A stretch of DNA of 64,000 nt. It comes from Rhodopseudomonas sp. P2A-2r (GTDB taxonomy: Bacteria; Pseudomonadota; Alphaproteobacteria; Rhizobiales; Xanthobacteraceae). Under the pieces are notes generated by a model. The model was not told the DNA's origin, made no database searches, and was given only the letters and a program-made list of their open reading frames with translations. Location of the stretch: the NCBI RefSeq assembly GCF_026015985.1, contig NZ_CP110389.1, forward strand, positions 5,860,001-5,924,000, written 5' to 3'. Each line of letters begins with the position of its first letter. The stretch's first letter is position 1. Of this stretch, positions 27,117-35,468 are shown piece by piece. A program made the translations under genes and the position numbers.

Positions 27117-27728
27117 ATGACCAGGACCCAGCATTATTCCAGCGACGTCGCCTTCACGCCGGCGGTCAAGGCGATTCAGGCGCGCAAAGGCTCGCGCGAG
27201 GCCTATGCGCGGGTCGAACAGAATGGCGGCTGGCGCAGCGAGGTCGATGACCACCTTGCGGCGGTCCTGGCCGAGGCCGACAGCCTGTTCCTGGCAACCG
27301 CAAGCGCCGATGGTCAGCCTTACATCCAGCATCGCGGGGGCCCCAAGGGTTTCGTGAAGGTTCTGGACAAGCAGACGCTGGCCTTTGCCGACTACAAGGG
27401 CAATCAGCAGTTCATCAGCCAGGGCAATCTCACAGAAAACCCGAAGGCGCAGATTTTCCTGATGGATTATGCGCATCGCCGCCGCGTGAAGATCTGGGGC
27501 GAGGCGCGCGTGGTGGAGGACGATCCGGCGCTGCTCGCCAGCCTGATGCCGCAGGGATACAGGGCGCGGCCGGAACAGGTGATCGTCTTCAATATCTCGG
27601 CGTGGGACACGAACTGCCCGCAGCACATTCCACAAAAATTCGACGCCGCGGACGTGGCCGCCGCATTGGCATCGCGCGATGCGCGGATCGCCGAGCTGGA
27701 AGCGGAACTGGCGCAACTGAAGGGATAG
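27117..27728 (+). CDS. Pyridoxamine 5'-phosphate oxidase-like flavin-binding protein
   Basis: The protein has 203 residues with the split-barrel FMN-binding fold. ADSLFLATASADGQPYIQHRGGPKGFVKVLD and DYAHRRRVKIWGEARVVED are the family's conserved strands. A short charged helix ends the protein (RIAELEAELAQLKG). Members reduce or detoxify small molecules using FMN or F420; the role of this one is unknown. The ATG at 27117 follows GGGAG; the upstream ATG at 27072 has no such site. Control by the divergent LysR is likely. Confidence 0.85.
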   Translation: MTRTQHYSSDVAFTPAVKAIQARKGSREAYARVEQNGGWRSEVDDHLAAVLAEADSLFLATASADGQPYIQHRGGPKGFVKVLDKQTLAFADYKGNQQFISQGNLTENPKAQIFLMDYAHRRRVKIWGEARVVEDDPALLASLMPQGYRARPEQVIVFNISAWDTNCPQHIPQKFDAADVAAALASRDARIAELEAELAQLKG

Positions 27729-27732
27729 AGCT

Positions 27733-27783
27733 CGTCGTTCCGGGGGCGTGAGGGTGCAGCCCGAGCGAACCCGGAATGACGAG
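27733..27783. repeat. Short palindromic repeat, family 2
   Basis: GTCGTTCCGGGGGCG at the left and ACCCGGAATGACGAG at the right form imperfect inverted ends, as at 25477-25528. Confidence 0.6.
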
Positions 27784-27823
27784 AGGTGTATCGGCGCTGA
27801 CGTGTCCGCGCTAAGACACAGCG

Positions 27824-28168
27824 ATGACTGCCATCACAACAATGCCTGCCGAGACGAGCCCATGCCAGGCCTGCGGGGCATGCTGTTCATATTCCAGCAA
27901 CTGGCCGCGGTTCACCATCGAGGACGACGAGGCGCTCGATCTCATTCCGGAAAAATATGTAAACGAGCGGCTGTCCGGCATGCGCTGCGACGGCGATCGC
28001 TGTTCGGCCCTGACCGGCAAGGTCGGCGAGAGCACGGCGTGCGGCATTTATGAGATCAGGCCGGACGTGTGTCGGACCTGCATGCCCGGCGACCCGGAAT
28101 GCGCCATGGCGCGGCGCCGACATGGGCTGCCAGTGCTGGAGTGCGCTCCCGACGAGAGCGGCCTTTAA
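27824..28168 (+). CDS. YkgJ-type cysteine cluster protein
   Basis: The 114-residue protein has the family's metal-binding cysteines: CQACGACCSY near the N-terminus, RCSALTG in the middle and CGIYEIRPDVCRTC towards the end. The family (CxxCxxxC, UPF0153-like) is thought to bind zinc or iron; no biochemical activity is established. The ORF ends directly against the stop of the convergent gene at 28169, with no space for a terminator. It is apparently monocistronic. Confidence 0.8.
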   Translation: MTAITTMPAETSPCQACGACCSYSSNWPRFTIEDDEALDLIPEKYVNERLSGMRCDGDRCSALTGKVGESTACGIYEIRPDVCRTCMPGDPECAMARRRHGLPVLECAPDESGL

Positions 28169-28591
28169 TCAAGCCGTGACGTGAACGCGATTGCCGGCTG
28201 TTTCGATGTCCTCGTCAAGCTCGTCATCCGTCACCGGCGAGAACGTGGTGAGCGGCTTGGTCGACAGCGTGATCGCCTTGCGGTTGCCGTAGGACGAGGT
28301 GGCGGCGGGTCGCGCCGCGGTCGTTTCATGCGCTAACGCATAAAGCGTCGAGCCAACGCGACCGCCCAGCTGGATCAGTTCGCGCTCATCGCAGCTGGCG
28401 GCGATGGAAAGCGCCAGCGAGTGCAGATGACTGCGGCGGTAGCAGAACAGCGCCAACATCGCACGGACATCGGACGAGACGCTCTCGACGAGCTGCGGCA
28501 GACCATTCTCATTCGCCCGGTACATCGCACCGAGCAGATCATCTTGGACCGGACAGAAATCGTTCTCGAAGGCTTCGCGGCTGGACCACAT
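28169..28591 (-). CDS. Hypothetical protein, 140 residues
   Basis: I do not recognise this protein. It begins with MWSSREAFENDFCPVQDD and has an alpha-helical central region (VRAMLALFCYRRSHLHSLALSIA). The C-terminal tail is low in structure and acidic (TDDELDEDIETAGN). The ATG at 28591 is preceded by GAGGAG at normal spacing; the longer frame to 28648 is not. It has normal codon use and lies convergent to the cysteine-cluster gene. A small regulatory or stress protein is possible but not shown. Confidence 0.65.
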   Translation of the reverse strand: MWSSREAFENDFCPVQDDLLGAMYRANENGLPQLVESVSSDVRAMLALFCYRRSHLHSLALSIAASCDERELIQLGGRVGSTLYALAHETTAARPAATSSYGNRKAITLSTKPLTTFSPVTDDELDEDIETAGNRVHVTA

Positions 28592-28722
28592 GGGGTTTCT
28601 CCTCAGCTGCGACGATGCAACGTAAATTACTAATGGAAGGTTAACCACAACCCCAGTACGTTATCGGGGGACTCTTGAACGATCTCGATGAATAAGGCAG
28701 CCGCGCCACATTCCCGCCCCGG

Positions 28723-29145
28723 CTAGACGGCGGATCCGCTGTTCGCGGCGATGAAGATCGCAAGGGCAAACCCGGTCAGGTGATGAAGCGCCTGGTCGAT
28801 CCCGATCAGCGACCAGAACCAAGGGTGCTGCAGCGTCACGCCCAACCTGGACACGCAAATTCCCTTGAGCCGGTCGATGGTGATGTGGATCGCAAAATCG
28901 ACCGGTCCGATGAACCAGAACCGCGGCGCGATGATCAGCATGATCAAAGTGGTGAGCACCAGATGCACGGAGCAATGCGCCAGCAGCGGCAGTGCCCAAC
29001 CGGTCTTCTGGTCCTTGCCCTTCGCCATCCAGGCGTTTTGCAGCAAGAAATCCGCGACCACATGCTTGACCGTCAGGACCAGCATCCATCCGACCAAAGG
29101 CGCCAAGACAACCGACGACGACATTGCGGGAAGTGACAAGCCCAT
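28723..29145 (-). CDS. DUF3307 membrane protein
   Basis: The protein has 140 residues with three or four membrane helices. It carries the DUF3307 signature: KHVVADFLLQNAWMAKGK after the first helix, then AHCSVHL, and later FAIHITIDRLKG and a DQALHHLTG segment. The conserved His and Asp residues inside helices suggest metal binding or catalysis in the membrane, but the family has no assigned function. The ATG at 29145 follows GAGGGGC. Neighbours give no clear context. Confidence 0.82.
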   Translation of the reverse strand: MGLSLPAMSSSVVLAPLVGWMLVLTVKHVVADFLLQNAWMAKGKDQKTGWALPLLAHCSVHLVLTTLIMLIIAPRFWFIGPVDFAIHITIDRLKGICVSRLGVTLQHPWFWSLIGIDQALHHLTGFALAIFIAANSGSAV

Positions 29146-29276
29146 GCCCCTCTGGGATCAGCAACGATGTGCATTTATGACAGCACAAATCGCAGAATGC
29201 ACGCCACGGAACCGGGAAACCCACTGCTTCCAGGCGGGCGTGGTTTCCCGGCAACGATGCCCGGTAACGGACTGGC

Positions 29277-30122
29277 TCATGGCGTTCGGGCCCGCGCCCG
29301 AATCTCCGCGATCGCCCTGCGCAATTGGTCACCCTTGGGATCGAGAGGTACCGCGCGGGCGCGTCGGATGGCGTCGGCCAGATCGGGCAGGTGCAGCGCA
29401 CCGTCGAAAACAGGCTTCGCCAAACCGTCGATGATCTGATGCCAAGCGGCAAGGCCGTGTCGGTAGCCGGTGCCATACCCCTCGATCATCGTGGCGGTCT
29501 GCACGATCGCTGCGACCGCCTCCGGACGATTCGTCAGCGCGCGGTCGATCATGTGCAGCCAGCGCTCGACCCAGCGCCGCTCCGCCTCATAGCGAACCGA
29601 CAGCAACCGCCAGCGCCGCAACGAAGCTTCCAGCCTGAGCCGTCGCCTGCTCCACCAGCCGACGTTGCTGAAGCGCATGGCGATCGTCCGGTGCGAGCAA
29701 CTGACGGATTCCAGGGCCCACAGCACGGGATCGCCGACGATCTCCGGCAGCGCCGAGATCAGTTCGTCGGCCCGGAATCGCCTGATATCGACCACCGGCG
29801 CGCGGCCGGCGGCGAGCGGCTCGGCGAGCTTGAGCTGCGCGATCCGGATCGGATCATGGTAGCTCATGCGCACCGCCAGCAGGCGCGCGATCTCGCAGAA
29901 CAGGGCGTCATCGACGCCGCGACGACCGACGAAGCGGCGCATCCGGTCGCAATAGAGCTGCGCATAACCGGGCCCCTGGTAGTCGATCAGGATCGCCACG
30001 CCCTGCAGCGCCACCGTCCTGACCTCATCGGGCAGGCCGGGCGGCAGGCAAGGCGCCGCCGTATCGTCCTGACCCATCAGCTCGGTCAGCGTGGCGCGAA
30101 TTGCGGAGATGAAGCCTGCCAC
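29277..30122 (-). CDS. Stand-alone protein related to the C-terminal domain (DUF6537) of indolepyruvate:ferredoxin oxidoreductases
   Basis: The 281 residues contain GVAILIDYQGPGYAQLYCDRM, FCEIARLLAVRMSYHDPIRIAQLKL and TMIEGYGTGYRHGLAAWHQII. I recognise these as the pattern of the C-terminal DUF6537 region of IorA/IorB-type 2-oxoacid oxidoreductases. No TPP, ferredoxin or gamma-type domain accompanies it and no ior gene is next to it. Its role is therefore unclear: it might be an accessory or regulatory subunit for an oxidoreductase encoded elsewhere. The cyclic-nucleotide-binding gene lies 16 bases upstream on the same strand, so they may form an operon. Confidence 0.6.
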   Translation of the reverse strand: MAGFISAIRATLTELMGQDDTAAPCLPPGLPDEVRTVALQGVAILIDYQGPGYAQLYCDRMRRFVGRRGVDDALFCEIARLLAVRMSYHDPIRIAQLKLAEPLAAGRAPVVDIRRFRADELISALPEIVGDPVLWALESVSCSHRTIAMRFSNVGWWSRRRLRLEASLRRWRLLSVRYEAERRWVERWLHMIDRALTNRPEAVAAIVQTATMIEGYGTGYRHGLAAWHQIIDGLAKPVFDGALHLPDLADAIRRARAVPLDPKGDQLRRAIAEIRARARTP

Positions 30123-30138
30123 GTAAGGTTTCCTGCCC

Positions 30139-30795
30139 CTAGGCCGGCTGCACGGCGACCACCGCCGCGCCGCTGTTCTTCGCCAGACGGCGCTCCAGAG
30201 TATCGATATTCTCGAACAACCGGGCGCTCGCCAAGCGCAGGAAGAAAAAGCCGAACTCCGGATTCTGCACGTAGAGCTCTTCGACCTGGCTATAGCTCAC
30301 GCTCAGCACGGTGCCCGCCTCGATGCATTCCAGCGTCTGGGTCCGCTCGTTGGACGGCGACAGCATGCCGAGTTCGCCGACGATGGCGCCGACCGGCAGT
30401 TCAATGCCGGATTCCACCAGGCGATAGCGGCCGCTGACGATGTAGAACATGTCCTCGGCTTTCTCGTCCTTGTAGAAGAGTGCTTCCCCGGCCTCGCACC
30501 TGCGTTCGGTCATGAACGGCTTCAGCCATTCCATCGACAGGTCGCTGTTGACCGACTTCTTCACGTCCCGCACCAGTTGCAGCATCTGGTGCAGGCGATA
30601 GGCATTGAGCGGCAGCAGCACCGCGTGCAGCACCATGGTCGGATAATTGTGGGTCGGAATCGAGATTCCGATCAAGATCACATTGGTCAGAATGCCGAAC
30701 ACCCGCAGCGGGATCATCGTTCTCATGGTGCAGGTCGCCACCACAAAGATCGATGCGAACGCGCTGCCGGCGTGGTGAAGATAGTCCATATCCAT
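30139..30795 (-). CDS. Membrane protein with cyclic-nucleotide-binding domain (Popeye-like arrangement)
   Basis: The 218-residue protein begins with two or three membrane segments (about residues 8-68). A basic linker follows, then a CAP-ED cyclic-nucleotide-binding domain (about residues 88-205). The domain shows EAGEALFYKDEKAEDMFYIVSG, the PVGAIVGELGML phosphate-cassette region and SNERTQTLECIEAGTVL. Membrane helices followed by a CAP-ED domain is the layout of Popeye-domain proteins and of some bacterial cAMP sensors. It has no DNA-binding helix-turn-helix, so it is not a Crp-type regulator. The ligand is inferred as cAMP; a membrane adenylate cyclase is encoded in this same window. The start is uncertain between 30795 and 30789. 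Confidence 0.78.
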   Translation of the reverse strand: MDMDYLHHAGSAFASIFVVATCTMRTMIPLRVFGILTNVILIGISIPTHNYPTMVLHAVLLPLNAYRLHQMLQLVRDVKKSVNSDLSMEWLKPFMTERRCEAGEALFYKDEKAEDMFYIVSGRYRLVESGIELPVGAIVGELGMLSPSNERTQTLECIEAGTVLSVSYSQVEELYVQNPEFGFFFLRLASARLFENIDTLERRLAKNSGAAVVAVQPA

Positions 30796-30906
30796 GGGAA
30801 GTGCCGATCGTTCCGGAACTCGATGCGCTCCCGCCATGCCAGTGATCGGGAGCACCATCCTTGGTGGAATATATAACCGATCCCAGCGAAAATGCCGCCC
30901 CGCTTC

Positions 30907-30922
30907 CGTGAGATCGATCACA
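30907..30922. promoter_or_regulatory. Possible CRP-like site CGTGA-N6-TCACA
   Basis: The palindrome CGTGAGATCGATCACA differs from TGTGA-N6-TCACA at one base. It lies in the divergent region between the cyclic-nucleotide-binding protein gene and the crotonase gene at 30998. Confidence 0.4.
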
Positions 30923-30997
30923 CTTATATAGGTTGGCCGCGTTGACCTGCTGTGACAGCGCAGGCAATTTGCGACGGCCCTGCCCAAGGAGAACAAC

Positions 30998-31782
30998 ATG
31001 TCGGCAACGACGGACACCGCCGGCCCCCGATTCTGACCGTCGACGGCCCCCGCGCCACCATTCGGCTGAACCGTCCGAAGCACCTGAACCGGCTGCAGCC
31101 GGCCGATCTCGACGCGCTGCTGGCCCAGTTCGACCAGGTCGAAGCCGATCCCGCCATCCGGGTGCTGGTGCTGACCGGGACCGGCCGCGCCTTCAGCGCC
31201 GGCTTCGATCTTGGCGCCATTGCGGAACGCGCCGGCAGCGAAGCCGAGCAGCCAAGCGCCGGCTCGTCCTTCGAGAACGTCGCCAACCGGCTCGAGGATC
31301 TGGCGCTGCCGACCATCTGCCGGCTCAATGGCGGGGTCTATGGCGGCTCCACCGACCTGGCGCTGGCCTGCGATTTCCGCATCGGCGTCGACAGCTGCGA
31401 GATGTTCATGCCGGCAGCAAGGCTCGGCCTGCATTATTACAAGAGCGGCATCCAGCGTTACGTGACCCGGCTCGGCGTCGACAACGCCAAGAAGCTGTTC
31501 CTAACCGCGCAGAAGATCGACGCGCCGGAGATGCTGCGGATTGGCTACCTCACCGCCACTGCGCCGGCGGAAACGCTGGACGAGGAAGTCGACGGGCTCG
31601 CCACCATCCTCGCCGGCAACGCGCCATCCGCCATGCGCGGCATGAAGCAAGCCATCAATGAATTCGCCCGCGGCGAACTCGACGCGGACGCCGCCAACCA
31701 GCGCGCCCGCGACAGCATGCGCGGCGCCGAGATCAAGGAAGGCATCCTGGCATTCGCGGAGAAACGCGCGCCGCGGTTTTGA
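30998..31782 (+). pseudogene. Enoyl-CoA hydratase/isomerase (crotonase), frameshifted near the start
   Basis: A strong ribosome site (AAGGAG) precedes the ATG at 30998. The first ten codons (MSATTDTAGP) then meet a stop. The crotonase body continues in another frame from PPILTVDGPRATIRLNRP. The break lies in the C run 31024-31028; adding one C gives 261 residues. Family features include LTGTGRAFSAGFDLGAI and a poorly conserved second active-site segment (GGVYGGSTDLALACDFRIG, then MPAARLGLHYYKSGIQRYVTRLG) that lacks an obvious catalytic Glu. It may therefore act as an isomerase or on an unusual CoA ester. It heads a group of CoA-ester genes on both strands. Confidence 0.8.
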
Positions 31783-31790
31783 AGTCTGTC

Positions 31791-31970
31791 CCCTCTCCCC
31801 CGAACGCAGCGCAGCTGCGTTGGGCGGGAGAGGGTGGATCGAACACGCGCAGCGTGTTCGAGACGGGAGAGGGGCTCTTCTGAGGAGCGCGTGGCGCCCC
31901 TCTCCCGCCTTCGCTTCGCGAAGGCACCCTCTCCCACCTTGCGCGGCTTCGCCGCGCGGGGGAGAGGGGA
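31791..31970. repeat. Palindromic intergenic repeat, family 1, long copy
   Basis: Several nested inverted repeats are present: GCAGCTGCG near 31811, GAACACGCGCAGCGTGTTC at 31843-31861, TTCGCTTCGCGAA near 31910 and GCGCGGCTTCGCCGCGC near 31940. CCCCTCTCCC and GGGAGAGGGG lie at the outer ends. Confidence 0.75.
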
Positions 31971-31983
31971 AGAAAGAAAAACT

Positions 31984-32663
31984 CTATTCCACAAACGTCG
32001 CGACATCCGGCAACGCCGCCCGCGTCGTCCGGTAGCTGTTGACCTTGTTGCCGCTGTCCGGGAATCCGAACGAGATGCCGCATACCATGCGGCGGTCGTC
32101 GCCCATGCCGAAATGCTCGCGCACCACTTTGGCATGAAACGCCAGCGCCGCCTGCGGCACGGTCGCGAGGCCGAGCGCCTGCGCCGCCAGCATGAAGTTG
32201 CTGACATAGCCACCGCAATCCACCGCGCCGTAGACCCCGAGCGCTTCGTCTGTGGTGATGATCGCCACATGCGGCGCGCCGAAGAAATTGAAATTTTCCA
32301 GCGCCTGTTTCGTGTACGCCGCCTTGTCGCCGCGCGCGATGCCTAGCGTGTTGTAGAGCTGGAATCCGCTTTCGCGCCGGCGCTCCAGATAGACCCCGCG
32401 ATATTCCCGCGGAAACGGAAAGTCACCGACATTCGGCGCGCCCGACGCCGCCAGCGGATACAGCAGGTCGCGAAATCTTTTCGTCGCCTCGCCGGAAGTG
32501 ATGGTGACCTGCCACGGCTGGCTGTTGCACCACGACGCGGTTTTTGCGCGGCGCTGAGCAAGCGATCGATCGTCTGGCGCGGCACCGGTTCCGGCTTGAA
32601 GGCGCGGCAGGAATAGCGCGCGGCGAGCAGGGTTTCGAGAGTGTCGATGGCGGGGTCGGTCAT
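31984..32663 (-). pseudogene. Nitroreductase-family FMN enzyme, frameshifted
   Basis: The N-terminal part (TLETLLAARYSCRAFKPEPVP, then LLSAAQ) carries the FMN-phosphate Arg-Ser pattern of nitroreductases. The rest (ASWCNSQPWQVTITSGEATK, SGFQLYNTLGIARGDK, GYVSNFMLAAQALGL, and the closing GISFGFPD) is in a second frame. The break is in the T run 32541-32545 on the + strand; adding one base restores 226 residues without any other interruption, which I checked by translating the whole segment. Members reduce nitro groups, quinones or enoates with NAD(P)H. In this CoA-ester locus the substrate is unknown. Confidence 0.85.
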
Positions 32664-32686
32664 GAAGTCCTCATAAAGTGAGACAC

Positions 32687-32810
32687 GTCCCGCGGACGCG
32701 ATGCGATACGGACTATCGCTTCGCAGAGCCGGGGCCGTCGCACATACCGGCGTTCGCGACGATCCCGGATCTGCGAAGCGGCATAAAGAATGCCGCATCG
32801 CGTCCGGGAC
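32687..32810. repeat. Palindromic repeat, family 3
   Basis: The ends are inverted copies: GTCCCGCGGACGCGATGCG at the left and CGCATCGCGTCCGGGAC at the right, with CCGGATCTGCGAAGCGGCAT inside. It lies 7 bases beyond the acd1 stop. The same type follows acd2 (34081-34209), and another copy lies at 61423-61568. Confidence 0.7.
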
Positions 32811-32817
32811 ACGAGAG

Positions 32818-34061
32818 CTACCGTCCCTTGGTCGGGATCTTGTTGAACGGCACGTCCTTGTCGACGCGGATGTCGCCGGGCAGGCCGAGCACGCGCTCGG
32901 CGATGATATTGCGCAGGATCTCGTCGGTGCCGCCGGCGATCCGGATCGAGGGCGACTGCAGCAGCATGGCCTGGAACTGGCCGCCGACCTCCGCCATCGC
33001 CGGATCGGTCAGCATGCCCGAAGCGCCCTGCAGGTCCATGGCGAAGGTCGCGATGTCCTGGGCCATGGCGCCGGCGACCAGCTTGCCGATGGAATTCTCC
33101 GGCCCCGGCCGCTCCCCTTCGACAGCGCCGACACCGCACGGTAGCTGGTGTATTTCAGCCCGCTCGACTTCACCGCCCAGTCGGCCAGCTTGGAGCGCAC
33201 CGCGCGGTCGTCGATGGCCGGACCGTCCTCCAGCATCAGGTTGCTGCAGAACTCGAACAGCTCCGGGAAACCGTTGGCCAGCCGCGCCCCGATCGACATG
33301 CGCTCATTCATCAGGGTGGTCAGCGACACGTTCCAGCCGTCGCCGACGGCGCCCAGCCGCTGCGAGTCGGGAATGCGGACGTTGGTGAAGAACACCTCGT
33401 TGAATTCCTGCATGCCGTTGGCCTGCTTAATCGGCTTGACCTCGACGCCCGGGCTCTTCATGTCCAGATAGAACATGGTGAGACCCTTGTGCTTGGGCAC
33501 GTTGGGATCGGTCCGGGTGATCAGCAGGCCGTAATCGGAATAATGCGCGCCCGAGGTCCAGATCTTCTGGCCGTTGACGATCCAGCCATCGCCGTCCCTC
33601 TCCGCACGGGTGCGCAGGCCGGCAACGTCGGAGCCGCCGGCGGGTTCGGAAAACAGCTGGCACCAGATCTCCTCGCCGGAGGCGATCTTCGGCAGGTAAC
33701 GACGCTTGTCGTCCTCGCTGCCATAGGCCATCACCGTCGGGCCGCACATGCCTTCGCCGATCTGGAACGGATGGGTAAGTTTGCCGTAGACGCCCTCCTC
33801 CTGCTGCCAGATCACGCGCTCGACCGGCGTGGCGCCGCGGCCGCCATATTCCTTCGGCCAGTGCAGGCAGACCCAGCCGCCATCGGACTTTGTCTTCTGC
33901 CAGTCCTTGGCGACCGACACGATATCCTCATGCTGCAGCTTGATGCGGCCGACCGAGGTCTTCGACAGCTCAGCCTCGTACGCCTTCGGCGCGTTGGCGG
34001 CGATCCAGGCTTTCGCCTCGGCACGAAAGGCGGCTTCCTGCGGGGTATCATCGAAATTCAT
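32818..34061 (-). pseudogene. Acyl-CoA dehydrogenase, large-type subunit (acd1), frameshifted
   Basis: It is a tandem paralog of the gene at 34213-35457 and highly similar along its whole length. FAD/substrate motifs include WCQLFSEPAGGSDVAGLRTRA and WIVNGQKIWTSGAHYSDYG, and the C-terminus has AGGTDEILRNIIAERVLGLP with the probable catalytic acid region. The frame breaks after SALSKG, in the C run 33114-33117 on the + strand. With one base added, the gene is 1245 bases, exactly the size of its paralog. Together with the small-type dehydrogenase at 35469-36596 it could form an alpha2beta2 enzyme. A family 3 repeat follows its stop at the same 7-base distance as in the paralog, suggesting duplication of gene plus repeat. 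Confidence 0.88.
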
Positions 34062-34080
34062 CTGCTCATCCTCATTTCAG

Positions 34081-34209
34081 GAATCGCGCCCCGGATGCCG
34101 CGCAGCGCGAAGCGGTGCGCTGCTGATCCGGGGCCCATTTTGCTTCTGGTATATGGGTCCCGGATCTGCGGAGCAGCGCGAAGGGCGCTGCACCGCGTCC
34201 GGGACACGA
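34081..34209. repeat. Palindromic repeat, family 3
   Basis: CGCCCCGGATGCCGCGCAGC at the left and GCGTCCGGGACACGAAC at the right, with GGGTCCCGGATCTGCGGAGC in between. It lies between acd1 and acd2, just past the acd2 stop. Confidence 0.65.
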
Positions 34210-34212
34210 ACT

Positions 34213-35457
34213 CTATCGTTCCCGTGTGGGGATCTTGTTGAACGGCACGTCCTTGTCGACCCGGATATCGCCGGGCAGGCCCAACACGCGCTCGGCGATG
34301 ATGTTGCGCAGGATTTCGTCGGTGCCGCCCTCGACGCGGGTGGCCGGCGAGCGGAGCAGCATGGCCTGGAATTTTCCCGCGGCGTCGGCCTCGTCCGGCC
34401 CGGTCAGCACGCCGGCGGCGCCCTGCAGGTCGAGGGCATAGGTCGCCACGTCCTGCAGCATGGAGCCCGCCACCAGCTTGCCGATGGAGTTTTCCGGCCC
34501 CGGCCGCTCGCCGCGCGACAGCGCCGAGATGGCGCGGAAGCTGGTGTATTTCAGGCCGCGGGCCTTCACCGCCCAACTCGCCAGCTTCGAGCGCACTGCG
34601 CGATCGTCGATGGCCGGGCCATCCTCGAGCATCAGGTTGCTGCAGAACTCGAACAGTTCCGGAAAGCCGGTGGCCATGCCCGCGCCGATCGCCATGCGCT
34701 CGTTCATCAGCGTGGTCAGCGATACGTTCCAGCCATCGCCGACGGCGCCGAGCCGCTGCGCGTCGGAAATCCGCACGTCGGTGAAATACACCTCGTTGAA
34801 TTCCGACTGGCCGTTGGCCTGCTTGATCGGCTTGATCTCGACGCCCGGGCTCTTCATGTCGAGGAAGAACATAGTGAGACCCTTGTGCTTGGCCACGTTC
34901 GGGTCGGTCCGGGTGATGAGAATGCCGTAGTCCGAATAATGTGCGCCCGAGGTCCAGATCTTCTGGCCGTTGATGACCCAGTCATCGCCGTCCTTCTCGG
35001 CGCGGGTGCGCAGGCCGGCGACGTCGGAGCCGCCGGCGGGCTCCGAGAACAACTGGCACCAGATGTTTTCGCCCGACGCCAGCGGCGGCAGGTAGTGCCG
35101 CTTCTGGTCTTCGGAGGCATAGGCCATCATGGTCGGCCCGCACATACCGTGACCGATGATGAACAGCGCGCCGAGCTTGCCAAACACGCCCTCCTCCTGC
35201 TGCCAGATCACCCGCTCGATGGGCGTCGCGCCGCGGCCGCCATAATCTTTCGGCCAATGCGGCACCGCCCAGCCGGCATCGGCCTTTTTCTTTTGCCAGG
35301 CCTTTGCGACGTCGAGAATATTGTTGCTCTTGAGCTGGATGCGGCCGAGCGAAGCCTTCTTCAGTTCATCCTCGTACTGCTTCGGCGCGTTGGCCGCGAT
35401 CCAGGCTTTTGCTTCGGCGCGGAACGCGGCCTCCTGCGGGGTGTCATCGAAATTCAT
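34213..35457 (-). CDS. Acyl-CoA dehydrogenase, large-type subunit (acd2)
   Basis: This is the intact 414-residue member of the tandem pair. It has WCQLFSEPAGGSDVAGLRTRA for the flavin/substrate site, DWVINGQKIWTSGAHYSDYG and the C-terminal EGGTDEILRNIIAERVLGLPGD. The family forms an alpha,beta-double bond in acyl-CoA esters and passes electrons to ETF. The protein resembles the subunits of heterotetrameric dehydrogenases (FadE28/29-like) that handle bulky acyl-CoAs, and the next gene encodes the smaller partner type. The ATG at 35457 was chosen because both paralogs begin MNFDDTPQEAAFRAEAKAW. The neighbouring ligase and crotonase suggest a phenylpropanoyl-CoA or branched substrate. Confidence 0.9.
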   Translation of the reverse strand: MNFDDTPQEAAFRAEAKAWIAANAPKQYEDELKKASLGRIQLKSNNILDVAKAWQKKKADAGWAVPHWPKDYGGRGATPIERVIWQQEEGVFGKLGALFIIGHGMCGPTMMAYASEDQKRHYLPPLASGENIWCQLFSEPAGGSDVAGLRTRAEKDGDDWVINGQKIWTSGAHYSDYGILITRTDPNVAKHKGLTMFFLDMKSPGVEIKPIKQANGQSEFNEVYFTDVRISDAQRLGAVGDGWNVSLTTLMNERMAIGAGMATGFPELFEFCSNLMLEDGPAIDDRAVRSKLASWAVKARGLKYTSFRAISALSRGERPGPENSIGKLVAGSMLQDVATYALDLQGAAGVLTGPDEADAAGKFQAMLLRSPATRVEGGTDEILRNIIAERVLGLPGDIRVDKDVPFNKIPTRER

Positions 35458-35468
35458 TTCTCTGATCC

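Noticed and set aside
31791..31970. Possible CRISPR array in the repetitive spacer
   Set aside because: There are nested palindromes but no direct repeats with regular unique spacers, and no cas genes.
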